A DNA stretch of 64,000 bases from Winogradskyella algicola (GCF_005869935.1 NZ_SZQF01000005.1:210059-274058), one strand, 5' to 3'. Counted from the first letter of the stretch, positions 1 to 9,071 are shown. Translations and numbers: made by a program. Notes: generated by a model from the sequence alone, not told the origin.

Positions 1-1
1 T

Positions 2-841
2 GACGCTTTAAGAACAGCTCTTATTTCTTTTAAAAATGACGGAGGATATATTTTAACTATCCCTTCAAATAAAATAAACTTAAATACTTATAATCAGTTA
101 TTTAAAAATTTAAGCGCTTCTCAACTTTTAGCATTAAATAATCAGCAAAAACGTATCACTACGATTAACTATAATCATCCACTTTTGGCAAATGCATTTT
201 ATTCTAAAGTTAGTAATTTTCAGTACCCAAAAGTAGAATCTTCATATAGTTTTTCTTCAAACGCTAATAGTGTATTATCCTATGAAGATGGCAACGCTTT
301 TTTAGTTGGAAATAATAGTACTTATTCGTTTTCGAGTGCCCTAAATGATGACAACTCAAACTTTAAAAATTCACCTTTAATAGTTCCTGTGCTTTACAAT
401 ATTGGCAAGCAAAGTTTAAAGTTGCCACAACTCTATTACTCTATAGGACAATCAAACTCAATTGCAATTAACGCTGTTTTAGGTCAAGACGACATTTTAA
501 CGCTGGGTAATGCAGAAAATTCAATTATTCCGTTACAAAAAACCTACAGCAAAACTGTGGTATTAGAAACACAAGAGTATCCTGAAAATGCTGGTATATA
601 CGAAGTAAAAAACAAATCTGAAGTTATTCAAAACTTAAGTTTTAATTTCAACAGAGAAGAAAGTAATCTAAACTATTTAGACATTAAAACTATTGCAAAT
701 ACATCTGTTAACGATAGCTTAGCCACAACCATAAACGACATAAAAAGTAGCTCAACTATTAATGCACTATGGAAATGGTTTGTTATTTTTGCGCTAGTAT
801 TTTTAATAATAGAGATACTTCTACTAAAATATCTTAAATGA
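2..841 (+). CDS. BatA-type membrane protein, C-terminal part (5' truncated)
   Basis: The reading frame is open from the first bases of the window, so the start lies outside. About 279 residues are visible. Most of the fragment is a serine- and asparagine-rich extracytoplasmic region without cysteines. It ends in one hydrophobic segment (about the last 22 residues, WKWFVIFALVFLIIEILLL) and a short basic tail. This matches the C-terminal end of the long flavobacterial proteins that begin with a BatA double-transmembrane domain, but that domain is not in the window, so the family call is inference. The stop overlaps the next start (ATGA), so it is translationally coupled to the dihydroorotase-like gene. 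An internal TTG at 185 is not a credible start because the frame continues upstream. Confidence 0.6.
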   Translation, partial: DALRTALISFKNDGGYILTIPSNKINLNTYNQLFKNLSASQLLALNNQQKRITTINYNHPLLANAFYSKVSNFQYPKVESSYSFSSNANSVLSYEDGNAFLVGNNSTYSFSSALNDDNSNFKNSPLIVPVLYNIGKQSLKLPQLYYSIGQSNSIAINAVLGQDDILTLGNAENSIIPLQKTYSKTVVLETQEYPENAGIYEVKNKSEVIQNLSFNFNREESNLNYLDIKTIANTSVNDSLATTINDIKSSSTINALWKWFVIFALVFLIIEILLLKYLK

Positions 842-2091
842 ACGCACTCATAAAATCTGCCACCATCGTTGATTCTAAAAGTGAATTTCACAACGAAACA
901 GTAGATATTTTAATTGAAAAAGGTCGCATTTCTAAGATTTCTAAACGCATTTCTAATCCTGGTAATTACAAAGAAATTAAACTAGACAACCTACATGTTT
1001 CTCAAGGTTGGTTTGACAGCAGTGTTTCTTTTGGAGAACCAGGCTACGAAGAACGCGAAACCATAGAAAACGGTCTAAAAACTGCTGCTGAATCTGGTTT
1101 TACTGCTGTGGCGCTTAATGCAAATTCTAATCCAGTAATCGATAGTTTCGCTGATATTACTCTGGTGAAAGCAAAAGCCCAGAACAAAGCGACTAGCCTC
1201 TATCCTATTGGTGCTTTAACAAAAGCTAGTAATAGCACTGATTTGGCTGAGTTATTTGACATGAAAAACGCTGGAGCAGTTGCGTTTTATGATTATCAGA
1301 AACCTATTTCTAACCCAAATCTTATAAAGATTGCTTTACAATATGCGAGTAACTTTGATGGTTTAGTTTTGTCTTTTCCTCAAGAGTCTAAAATTTCTGG
1401 TCTTGGTGTGGTAAACGAAAATATAAACAGTACACGATTAGGCTTAAAAGGAAATCCTGGTTTAGCAGAAGAATTGCAAGTTGCCAGAGATTTGTTCCTT
1501 TTAGAATATACCGAAGGCAAACTACATATACCAACGATATCTACGGCTAAATCTGTAGAACTCATTAGAGAAGCTAAAGCCAAAAAACTTAATGTGACTT
1601 GTAGTGTAGCAATACACAATTTAGTATTAACAGATGATAGTCTAGAGGGATTTGACACTAGATATAAGGTTTTACCTCCACTAAGAACACAAAGCGATTG
1701 TGATGCTTTAATTGAAGGATTAAAAGACGGAACAATAGATATGGTAACCACAGACCATAACCCAATTGATATTGAGGATAAGAATGTAGAGTTTGATCAT
1801 GCCAAATATGGAACCATAGGTTTAGAATCCGCTTTTGGTGCTTTGCAAACTGTTTTTACCACAAAGAAAGCGGTTAGTTTACTAACCCAAGGTAAAGCTA
1901 GATTTGGTGTACCTGAAACTTCAATAAATATTGGTGAAATGGCTAATTTAAGCTTGTTTAATCCTGATGGCAAATACCAGTTTAGTAAAGAAAACATTAC
2001 TTCAAAATCAAAGAACAGTGCATTTCTTGGTATGGAGCTAAAAGGAAATGTTTACGGAGTAATCTCAAACAATAAAGTTGTCTTAAAATAA
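838..2091 (+). CDS. Dihydroorotase-like protein, metal site degenerate (PyrC-type)
   Basis: At 417 residues it has full type I dihydroorotase/allantoinase length and the expected flow: N-terminal beta domain, amidohydrolase barrel, C-terminal beta domain. The family signature D-x-H-x-H-x-R-E-P-G is present only as FDSSVSFGEPGYE: both metal-binding histidines are Ser62 and Ser64. His260 and the catalytic-loop Asp306 (TTDHNP) remain. Loss of the D-x-H-x-H pair should remove the binuclear zinc centre, so this is probably a non-catalytic homolog. Non-catalytic dihydroorotases that act as scaffolds for aspartate transcarbamoylase are known in other bacteria; whether this one does so cannot be seen. 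It overlaps its upstream neighbour by 4 bases and the downstream membrane gene by 1 base, which suggests one operon. Confidence 0.85.
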   Translation: MNALIKSATIVDSKSEFHNETVDILIEKGRISKISKRISNPGNYKEIKLDNLHVSQGWFDSSVSFGEPGYEERETIENGLKTAAESGFTAVALNANSNPVIDSFADITLVKAKAQNKATSLYPIGALTKASNSTDLAELFDMKNAGAVAFYDYQKPISNPNLIKIALQYASNFDGLVLSFPQESKISGLGVVNENINSTRLGLKGNPGLAEELQVARDLFLLEYTEGKLHIPTISTAKSVELIREAKAKKLNVTCSVAIHNLVLTDDSLEGFDTRYKVLPPLRTQSDCDALIEGLKDGTIDMVTTDHNPIDIEDKNVEFDHAKYGTIGLESAFGALQTVFTTKKAVSLLTQGKARFGVPETSINIGEMANLSLFNPDGKYQFSKENITSKSKNSAFLGMELKGNVYGVISNNKVVLK

Positions 2092-2423
2092 TGAAACAAA
2101 ATATAATTGACGAAGGCAAAACACTTGCACTAGTATCGTATCTAACGTTATTTGGCACTTTGATAGCCTTTTTTATGAATCAGGATAAGAAAAATCCCTT
2201 CACCTCTTTTCATATAAGACAAGCGTTAGGCTTAGGTTTGTTGTATATAATGATTGCTTTTGTTGTAAGTAGTTTTAATAGTATGAATATTAGTGGTGCC
2301 TTTTGGTTGTTCTTTTCGGTATTGTACCTCTATGGTATCTATGGAGCTATTACAGGCAAAACCAACAAGATTCCACTACTCGGTGATTTTTTTCAAAATT
2401 TCTTTAAAAATATTGGTCAATAA
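2091..2423 (+). CDS. Small DUF4870/Tic20-like membrane protein
   Basis: This 110-residue protein has three to four hydrophobic segments and the pattern NPFTSFHIRQALGLGL, characteristic of the DUF4870/Tic20-like small membrane family. Residues 10-28, 47-66 and 70-92 look membrane-spanning. The function of the family in bacteria is not established. The ATG overlaps the last base of the preceding stop codon and the next gene starts 2 bases after this stop, so it sits in the middle of a tight four-gene operon. Confidence 0.75.
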   Translation: MKQNIIDEGKTLALVSYLTLFGTLIAFFMNQDKKNPFTSFHIRQALGLGLLYIMIAFVVSSFNSMNISGAFWLFFSVLYLYGIYGAITGKTNKIPLLGDFFQNFFKNIGQ

Positions 2424-2425
2424 CC

Positions 2426-3070
2426 ATGACAAACCTTCACTATATAAAAAAGCCTAGTTCTTTATCTAACAATGCGCCTTTATTAATAATGTGTCATGGA
2501 TACGGAAGCGATGAAAACGATTTATTTTCTTTTGCTTCAGAGCTTCCTGAAGAGTTATTCATTATTTCTCTAAGAGCACCTTATGCTATGCAACCCTATG
2601 GAAATGCATGGTATGCCATAAACTTTGATGCCGAAAAAGGAAAATGGAGCGATAATGTACAAGCTAGACAATCGGTAGATTTAATTGCCAATTTTATAGA
2701 TTATGCTTGTGACACTTATTCTGTTAACAAAGATAACGTAACGCTTTTAGGGTTTAGTCAAGGAACTATTTTAAGCTTATCTGTAGCAATGAATTATCCT
2801 GAAAAACTAAAAAACATCGTAGCGCTTAGTGGTTATCTAAATGAAGAAATTTTGCCTGAAAAGATTGACAAAGACAAAGTTTCTCACTTAAATATTTTTA
2901 GTTCTCATGGTTATGTAGATCAGGTAATACCCGTAGAATGGGCAAGAAAAACACCAGAATATCTAAAGGCGTTAAATATAAATCATATTTATAAAGAATA
3001 TCCTGTAGGACACGGAGTTGCACCTCAAAACTTTTATGATTTTAAAGACTGGTTAAAGCAATACCTCTAG
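2426..3070 (+). CDS. Phospholipase/carboxylesterase family alpha/beta-hydrolase
   Basis: A 214-residue serine hydrolase of the PF02230 type (YpfH/carboxylesterase). The nucleophile elbow is GFSQG with Ser111. The remaining triad residues are most likely Asp165 (HGYVDQVIP) and His196 (PVGHGV). CHGYGSDEND near the N-terminus gives the oxyanion region. There is no signal peptide, so it is probably cytosolic. Substrates in this family are short acyl esters or lysophospholipids; the actual one cannot be read. It is the last gene of the operon starting left of the window, and its end overlaps the convergent gene by 4 bases. Confidence 0.85.
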   Translation: MTNLHYIKKPSSLSNNAPLLIMCHGYGSDENDLFSFASELPEELFIISLRAPYAMQPYGNAWYAINFDAEKGKWSDNVQARQSVDLIANFIDYACDTYSVNKDNVTLLGFSQGTILSLSVAMNYPEKLKNIVALSGYLNEEILPEKIDKDKVSHLNIFSSHGYVDQVIPVEWARKTPEYLKALNINHIYKEYPVGHGVAPQNFYDFKDWLKQYL

Positions 3071-3573
3071 CCTATTTTAGGATACATAAAGTATTCTACC
3101 AAAGTATACTTTAAGTCATTGTTTTCGTCTATATCGTATTTTACAAAGATTTCTCCCCAATATTCGCCGTCCGTAAAGTTGGCTAAAATCCATTTGTGAT
3201 TTACAATTCTTATTTTGTTGATTAGCAATTTAGAACCAGTCATGGACACAAATGGCACAATAGGATGCTCTTCCCCTTCATAATCGTTCATATTATAAAG
3301 GCCTTCTCTAATAGCGTTTATCAATTCATCCGTATCATAGCCTTGAGCTACAAAGTAATCTAAAGCATTGTCATTTCTGTCAATATTAAAATAATTAAGC
3401 TCAAAATTTTGATCTTCTAGCTCAGTAATTGTCTTTTCTTGAGTTGCTATGGTATTTTTAAAAGTCTTTATGTCCTTTTCATATTTGTCTAAAATATTCT
3501 TAGAATTCACATATTGAAATATGAATGCTAATGCCGAAAAAATAAACAAGTACATAAAAATTCTATTCTTCAT
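3067..3573 (-). CDS. Membrane-anchored coiled-coil protein of unknown function
   Basis: The protein has 168 residues: an N-terminal hydrophobic anchor (residues 4-22), then a short predicted coiled coil (about 28-60, rich in K, E, T and Q at heptad spacing), then a compact acidic C-terminal domain with aromatic beta-strand-like segments (HKWILANF, YWGEIFVKYDI). I do not recognise the family. The topology suggests a single-pass protein with its domain outside the cytoplasm. It lies 9 bases downstream of the PhnP-like gene on the same strand and is probably co-transcribed with it. Confidence 0.65.
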   Translation of the reverse strand: MKNRIFMYLFIFSALAFIFQYVNSKNILDKYEKDIKTFKNTIATQEKTITELEDQNFELNYFNIDRNDNALDYFVAQGYDTDELINAIREGLYNMNDYEGEEHPIVPFVSMTGSKLLINKIRIVNHKWILANFTDGEYWGEIFVKYDIDENNDLKYTLVEYFMYPKIG

Positions 3574-3582
3574 ATCTATATT

Positions 3583-4350
3583 TTAAATGGTGATTTGTAG
3601 ATTATCATACGCTAAAAAAACGTTCTCTGGCAATTTTTGTTGTACCTCATCATGAAAACCCATGTGGTGACTAATATGCGTTAAATAGGCACGTTTAGGT
3701 TTTACTTTATTAATAAAATTTAATGCTTCTTCAAGATTAAAATGAGACATGTGTGGTTCTTCCCTAAGTGCATTTATTACTAAAACTTCAAGACTTTTTA
3801 GCTTATCAATTTCTTCATCTGCAACCGTCTTCATATCTGTGAGATAGGCAAAATCCTTAAACCTAAAACCAAAAACCTGTAATTTATAATGTAATCCATC
3901 TATTGGAGTAACTTTTAAATTACCAAGCTTAAATGGTTTATTTTTTATGGTATGCGAAGTTACACTTGGTACACCTGGATACTTTTCCTTTGAGGTAAAA
4001 ATGTAATCAAAGCGTTTTTTAAGAGCCTTAAATACACGCTTATGAGCATACAAATCGATATCGCCTTGTTTAAAGAAAAAAGGCCTAATATCATCCAAAC
4101 CCATAGTATGGTCAGCGTGCTCGTGCGTAAAAACAATGCCATCTATTTTTGAGACATTTGCGTTAAGCATTTGTTGCCTAAAATCTGGCCCGCAATCTAT
4201 GACATACACATAACCGTCCCACTCAACTAAAACTGAAACCCTTAATCGTTTATCCTTAGGATTTTTACTTAAACACACTGGATGTGTACTACCAATAATA
4301 GGTATACCTTGCGATGTTCCTGTGCCTAAAAATGTTACTTTCAAATGCAT
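3583..4350 (-). CDS. MBL-fold hydrolase, PhnP-like
   Basis: A 255-residue metallo-beta-lactamase-fold protein. The metal motif H-x-H-x-D-H is THEHADH (His76, His78, Asp80, His81), with further ligands in CGPD near residue 53 and in LTHISHHMGFH near the C-terminus. The start FLGTGTSQGIPIIG and the length match the PhnP group of phosphodiesterases (cyclic phosphate hydrolysis). No phosphonate genes lie nearby, so the substrate is open. In Flavobacteriaceae this type is usually found as a solitary gene, which argues for a general housekeeping role rather than C-P lyase work. Confidence 0.85.
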   Translation of the reverse strand: MHLKVTFLGTGTSQGIPIIGSTHPVCLSKNPKDKRLRVSVLVEWDGYVYVIDCGPDFRQQMLNANVSKIDGIVFTHEHADHTMGLDDIRPFFFKQGDIDLYAHKRVFKALKKRFDYIFTSKEKYPGVPSVTSHTIKNKPFKLGNLKVTPIDGLHYKLQVFGFRFKDFAYLTDMKTVADEEIDKLKSLEVLVINALREEPHMSHFNLEEALNFINKVKPKRAYLTHISHHMGFHDEVQQKLPENVFLAYDNLQITI

Positions 4351-4381
4351 TTAAGTTTAAGAACAAAAATAAGGTTATTTT

Positions 4382-4411
4382 TTTGTTTGCAATACTAAAT
4401 TAATACCTTTG
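4382..4411 (+). promoter_or_regulatory. Bacteroidota-type promoter of the 4437 gene
   Basis: TTG at 4383-4385 is followed after 18 bases by TACCTTTG (4404-4411), matching the -33 TTTG and -7 TAnnTTTG pattern of the Bacteroidota housekeeping sigma factor. The coding start lies 26 bases downstream. Confidence 0.6.
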
Positions 4412-4436
4412 CGATAACGAAGTAATCCCAATAACC

Positions 4437-5888
4437 ATGGAAGAAATAACGTATAAAGGCGACTTTGAAATAGAAAATATTCCATCATTAAAAGACAAAG
4501 CCTTACGTATTAACCTAAATAAAGACATTTACGGTACTTTTGCCGAAATTGGCGCAGGACAAGAAACTGTACGTCAATTCTTTAGAGCTGGTGGTGCCTC
4601 TGGTACTATTGCAAAAGCCATGTCTGCCTACGATAAACACTTTAGTGATGCTATTTATGGTATTGAAGATGATAAGCGCTATGTTACAGAAGCGAGACTA
4701 CGTAAAATGCTAATTCACGAAGTTAGTTTAATGGAACAGCGCATACCAAGAGACGACAATCCTAATAAGATTTTCTTCTCATATGCAAATACAGTTGCTA
4801 CTATTGATTTTGCTAAGAAATACAAAGGACATGGTTGGGTTGGTATTAAATTTCAGGTAGAACCAGAAGGAGAATATAATGAAATTGTATTGCATATTCG
4901 TTTTAAAGAAAATGACGCTAGATTGCAACAAGAAACACTTGGAAAATTAGGAACTAACTTAATTTACGGTGCTTTTTATAAATACAATCAACCTAGAAAA
5001 TTACTTCGCTATCTTTACGACCATTTAGATAAAGATCAGCTAGAAATTGATACGATCAACTTCTCTGGGCCAGTTTTTAATGACGTAGATAATAGATTAA
5101 TGAGTTTACAACTCGTTAAAAATGGAATGACGGACGCTGTAATGTTTGCACCAGATGGGAATAATGTCTTACCTGCTCGTGTACTTTACAAGAAAAATAT
5201 TTTAGCACTTAGAGGAAGCTTTAGACCTGTAACCAAAGTAAACATGGACATGTATGAGAAATCATATGAAATGTTTATAAAGGAAAATAAGGTAGAAAAG
5301 GATAATACTCAAGTAATTTTCGAAATCACGCTATCTAACCTTAGAGCAGAAGGCGAAATAGACGAACAGGATTTTATGGATAGAGCAAGATTGCTTTGTT
5401 CATTGGGTCAAACCGTGCTAATTTCTAATTTTCAGGAATATTACAAATTGGTTGAATACTTCTCTCAGTATACCAAAAGTAGAATGGGCCTTACCATGGG
5501 AGTGAGTAATCTTGTAGATATTTTTGATGAAAAATACTATCGTCATCTAAGTGGAGGAATATTAGAAGCTTTTGGTAAACTTTTCTATAAGGACTTAAGA
5601 GTATATCTCTACCCAATGCAAAACGATGATGGTAGCTTAACTACTAGTGAAAACTTAAAGGTACATCCACGTATGAAAGAGCTTTACAAGTTCTTTAAGT
5701 ATAACGGTAAAGTAGTTGATATTACAGATTATGACGCCTCTAATCTTTCTGTTTTCTCAAGAAAAGTACTTAAGAAAATTTCAGAAGGTGATAATGATTG
5801 GGAAGAAATGTTACCAGAGGGAGTTGCTAAACTCATTAAAGAGAAAAGCTTATTTGGGTGCGAATCTGAAGAAGTTATTCATAAATAA
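4437..5888 (+). CDS. Conserved cytosolic protein of unknown function
   Basis: This 483-residue protein has no signal peptide and no membrane segment. It resembles a large, widely conserved bacterial family that databases have labelled inconsistently (for example as TonB-dependent receptor); nothing in the sequence supports an outer-membrane role. Notable segments are GTFAEIGAGQETVRQFFRAG near residue 35, GHGWVGIKFQ near 130, and GLTMGVSNLVDIFDEKYY near 355. It is transcribed alone from its own promoter and ends at a strong terminator. I cannot assign a reaction. The high conservation of whole segments suggests an enzyme-like or essential structural role, which is inference. Confidence 0.75.
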   Translation: MEEITYKGDFEIENIPSLKDKALRINLNKDIYGTFAEIGAGQETVRQFFRAGGASGTIAKAMSAYDKHFSDAIYGIEDDKRYVTEARLRKMLIHEVSLMEQRIPRDDNPNKIFFSYANTVATIDFAKKYKGHGWVGIKFQVEPEGEYNEIVLHIRFKENDARLQQETLGKLGTNLIYGAFYKYNQPRKLLRYLYDHLDKDQLEIDTINFSGPVFNDVDNRLMSLQLVKNGMTDAVMFAPDGNNVLPARVLYKKNILALRGSFRPVTKVNMDMYEKSYEMFIKENKVEKDNTQVIFEITLSNLRAEGEIDEQDFMDRARLLCSLGQTVLISNFQEYYKLVEYFSQYTKSRMGLTMGVSNLVDIFDEKYYRHLSGGILEAFGKLFYKDLRVYLYPMQNDDGSLTTSENLKVHPRMKELYKFFKYNGKVVDITDYDASNLSVFSRKVLKKISEGDNDWEEMLPEGVAKLIKEKSLFGCESEEVIHK

Positions 5889-5906
5889 AGTATTACTTTA
5901 ATAAAA

Positions 5907-5938
5907 AAACGCAACCAAAAATTGGTTGCGTTTTTTTT
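5907..5938. terminator. Bidirectional rho-independent terminator
   Basis: A 13-bp stem (AAAACGCAACCAA with its complement) closes a 3-base loop, with A-runs on the left and T-runs on the right. It separates the convergent 4437 and bcp genes and should work both ways. Confidence 0.85.
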
Positions 5939-5956
5939 ATTAATGCTTCTATAATT

Positions 5957-6412
5957 TTACTCACTCAAAATTTGAGCTGTGTGTTCTTTTGTTTTTACCT
6001 TAGTTATTACATCTTCTAACACACCGTTCTCATCAATAACAAAAGTGGTTCTATGGATACCATCATACTCTTTTCCCATAAATTTTTTTGGTCCCCAAAC
6101 ACCAAATGCTTCAATGACAGCTTTATCTTCGTCTGCTAATAAAGGATACTGAAAACCGTACTTATTCTTAAAATTAGATTGACGTTTTGCACTATCTGCA
6201 CTTACACCCAAGATTTCATAACCTTGAGATTTAAAACGCTCATAATTATCGTTAAAATTACAAGCCTCTGCGGTACAGCCTGGAGTACTTGCTTTTGGGT
6301 AAAAGAACACTACTAGCTTCTTTCCCTTATAATCTGATAATGAGATCGTATTTCCATCTTGATCTTTTGCCGAAAAATCTGGTGCTTTATCACCTACTTT
6401 TAAATGCGTCAT
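5957..6412 (-). CDS. bcp: Thioredoxin-dependent peroxiredoxin (Bcp/PrxQ)
   Basis: A 151-residue cytosolic peroxiredoxin that reduces hydrogen peroxide and organic peroxides using thioredoxin. STPGCTAEACNF holds the peroxidatic Cys46 and resolving Cys51, five residues apart as in E. coli Bcp. The preceding VVFFYPKAS and downstream FVIDENGVL are standard AhpC/TSA-fold elements. It stands alone between a terminator and the glycosyltransferase gene. Confidence 0.95.
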   Translation of the reverse strand: MTHLKVGDKAPDFSAKDQDGNTISLSDYKGKKLVVFFYPKASTPGCTAEACNFNDNYERFKSQGYEILGVSADSAKRQSNFKNKYGFQYPLLADEDKAVIEAFGVWGPKKFMGKEYDGIHRTTFVIDENGVLEDVITKVKTKEHTAQILSE

Positions 6413-6492
6413 AATTGCCTAATTTTCTTTTTTGTAAAAATACAATGATTGACCAAGCAAGAAAAGATAGATTTTGTTATAAATACGTTAAA

Positions 6493-7608
6493 CTAGTCAT
6501 CTGAGGTTACTTCTTCAAATAATAACTTCCATTGATGCATTATTTTATCTACTGAGTATCGCTTAATATTTTCACTGGCTCTTTCTCCCATATCCCTTCG
6601 GATATTTTCATTTTCAATTAAATTACATATTGATTCAGCTAAAAAATCAATATCATTTGGTGGCACAAGAATGCCGTCAACAGAATCTGAAATTATTTCT
6701 CTTGGTCCATAATCACAATCAAAAGACACAACCGGAATACCAAAAGACATTGCTTCTATAACTACTAATGGAAAAGCTTCTACCCTAGAACTACATACAA
6801 AAATTGATGACTCAAGATAAATATGAGACATATCTCTAGTATGCTCTTTAAAATCTACATGTTCAGAAATATTTAGTTTTTTGGCTAAAATATTAAGATC
6901 AGTATCATGAGTATGCTTTCCTACCATTTTTAGTGTCCAATCAGGATGCTGTTCTACAACACTTTGCCAACTTTTCAACAGCATATCAAACCCTTTGATT
7001 GGATCATGCCTACCAACAGCTAACACAACTTTGCTATCCAAGTTTGCTTTATTTCCATTTGCGTCAATTATAATAGGATTGCTTATAACATGAATATTTT
7101 TTAGTCCCTTCCAATCTACACCATGTGCTTTAGACAGTAATACAAACTTGTCATAATGTTTTCCTGCACCCTTGAGGAAAAGTTTCTTTATCTGGTTTTT
7201 AACTTTTGCTTTTAGTGATTTTCTTCCTGTTATTAGATTTAACGCTTTTAGATCATGTCTTTGGTAAATCATTTTATACTTACCTTTTAAAAATAATGGT
7301 AAATACAAATTGAAGATATCACTTTCGCAAACCATTACTATATCAGGATTTATAGTTTTAAAGGCTTTATTAATAGCTACTATCTTATTGTAATAGTATT
7401 TGACAATGCTTGAAGAAGATTTTAGAAAATGAAAATCGACAGCACCATCAATTTCGTAAAAGCTTTTTTCCTCGTTTTTATTCTGATTCAAAAGAATTAA
7501 ATCAACGTTATAATAGTAATTCTTTATAAAATAGTTAATCTGAAATGTAACCATCCTTTGAATACCAGATGTACCATTGATTTTATTTACGATATAGGCT
7601 AGCTTCAC
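6493..7608 (-). CDS. Glycosyltransferase family 4 (GT-B)
   Basis: This 371-residue GT-B glycosyltransferase uses a nucleotide-sugar donor, probably for a cell-surface glycan. It has the C-terminal donor-binding pattern VLAVGRHDPIKGFDMLL (near residue 205) and the E-x7-E motif EAFPLVVIEA (near 285), followed by GPREII and DGILVPP. The N-terminal acceptor half (KINGTSGIQRM) is the usual glycine-rich start. No neighbouring polysaccharide genes are adjacent, so it is an orphan and its acceptor is unknown. Confidence 0.85.
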   Translation of the reverse strand: MKLAYIVNKINGTSGIQRMVTFQINYFIKNYYYNVDLILLNQNKNEEKSFYEIDGAVDFHFLKSSSSIVKYYYNKIVAINKAFKTINPDIVMVCESDIFNLYLPLFLKGKYKMIYQRHDLKALNLITGRKSLKAKVKNQIKKLFLKGAGKHYDKFVLLSKAHGVDWKGLKNIHVISNPIIIDANGNKANLDSKVVLAVGRHDPIKGFDMLLKSWQSVVEQHPDWTLKMVGKHTHDTDLNILAKKLNISEHVDFKEHTRDMSHIYLESSIFVCSSRVEAFPLVVIEAMSFGIPVVSFDCDYGPREIISDSVDGILVPPNDIDFLAESICNLIENENIRRDMGERASENIKRYSVDKIMHQWKLLFEEVTSDD

Positions 7609-7814
7609 TTTAATTATTCAATATTCAACTAATTGCAATTAAATTTTAAGATTTTGATTTTGCCATCAAAATAATAATCTAATTACTTGTTAAAGAGTGA
7701 AATATTAAGGATTAACTGGGTTATTTCATTGCAAAAAAGTACTTTCTAATCTTTCGTTTTTATAAGATTTCAAAACCAATTTATTTAAATTTGTTATTCT
7801 TAACCCAATTACTA

Positions 7815-8471
7815 ATGACTAAACAAGAAAAGGTAGATTTTGTTATAAAAACATTGAACAAACTTTATCCTGAAATTCCAATACCTTTAGACCATAAAGA
7901 TCCATATACTTTATTAATAGCTGTACTTATGTCTGCACAAAGTACAGATGTACGCGTTAATCAAATTACACCGCTTTTGTTTGAAAGAGCCGATAATCCT
8001 TACGATATGGTAAAACTTAGTGTAGAAGAAATTAGAGAGATTATAAAACCTGTTGGCTTATCGCCTATGAAAAGTAAAGGCATTTACGGGTTATCTCAAA
8101 TTCTTATTGATAAACACAACGGTGAGGTCCCTCAAACTTACGAAGAACTTGAAGCTTTACCTGCAGTTGGTCATAAAACGGCTGCTGTAGTATTATCACA
8201 AGCCTTTGGAATACCCGCGTTTCCTGTAGATACACACATTCATCGATTAATGTATCGTTGGAATTTAACCAATGGTAAAAACGTAGTTCAAACCGAAAAA
8301 GACGCTAAACGTTTATTTCCTAAAGAGTTATGGAACGACCTTCATCTTCAAATTATTTGGTATGGTAGAGAATATTCACCTGCTCGTGGTTGGGATTTAG
8401 AAAAGGATATCATCACAAAAACTATTGGCAGAAAATCGGTTTTAAATGATTATTATAAAAAGAAAAGATAG
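7815..8471 (+). CDS. nth: Endonuclease III-type DNA glycosylase without Fe-S cluster
   Basis: A base-excision repair glycosylase/AP lyase for oxidised pyrimidines. With the ATG at 7815 it has 218 residues; a TTG eight codons upstream is less likely. The helix-hairpin-helix LPAVGHKTA holds catalytic Lys121, and VDTHIHR holds Asp139, matching E. coli Lys120 and Asp138. The C-terminal Fe-S loop that normally carries four cysteines is replaced by YGREYSPARGWDLEKD, and the whole protein has no cysteine. Similar cluster-less versions appear usual in related Bacteroidota (from memory). The next gene starts about 48 bases downstream. Confidence 0.9.
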   Translation: MTKQEKVDFVIKTLNKLYPEIPIPLDHKDPYTLLIAVLMSAQSTDVRVNQITPLLFERADNPYDMVKLSVEEIREIIKPVGLSPMKSKGIYGLSQILIDKHNGEVPQTYEELEALPAVGHKTAAVVLSQAFGIPAFPVDTHIHRLMYRWNLTNGKNVVQTEKDAKRLFPKELWNDLHLQIIWYGREYSPARGWDLEKDIITKTIGRKSVLNDYYKKKR

Positions 8472-8519
8472 TTGTTAGTTGGTATAATTATTGATGATTT
8501 TTCAGGAAACTATCAATCA

Positions 8520-9071
8520 ATGAAAAGAGCTTCAATAATCTTAATTTCATTACTATTATCATCTTGTATACCCTATAAAATTGCGCCTAGATTTAAAAAT
8601 GAAGATTACAAGGTAATGAAAGCTAAAAAGTTTCAGAGAAAACTTGCTAAAGAAACTTCATTTATTTTTAAAGATCCTAAAGATGCTGATGAATTTTATA
8701 ATTACATAAATACTAAATATAGTCTTAACCATAATGATGTTGGGCTAAATTCACCTATTCAAATTAATGATAAAACCTACTTCTTTACCTATCATGAAGT
8801 AGAGCGAACAGACCAAACAGCAAATGTTGGTCTGGTGGTTACAGATTTAGTTCTAGATGAAAAACTAGGCGTTACAGCTTTTGAAAAAAATTATTCTAGC
8901 AGAAAAGGGCATTGGTATATCGTTATTACAGTTTATGACGAAAATTTAAAAAACTGCTTACTAGACAAACATCCTAACAAAACAGAAGTGCTTCAATATT
9001 TAAAAGATATGCAACAGGAATATCTTAAAACTCATAACTACGAAGAATTATTATTCACAAAAAAATCCTGA
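8520..9071 (+). CDS. Putative lipoprotein of unknown function
   Basis: With the ATG at 8520 the protein has 183 residues and begins MKRASIILISLLLSSC, a lipoprotein signal peptide with Cys16 as lipidation site. A TTG at 8472 would bury this signal, so it was rejected. The mature part is basic at first (KAKKFQRKLAKE) and then alternates polar and hydrophobic residues; no domain is recognised. It follows nth on the same strand and its stop lies inside the left arm of a terminator hairpin. Confidence 0.7.
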   Translation: MKRASIILISLLLSSCIPYKIAPRFKNEDYKVMKAKKFQRKLAKETSFIFKDPKDADEFYNYINTKYSLNHNDVGLNSPIQINDKTYFFTYHEVERTDQTANVGLVVTDLVLDEKLGVTAFEKNYSSRKGHWYIVITVYDENLKNCLLDKHPNKTEVLQYLKDMQQEYLKTHNYEELLFTKKS

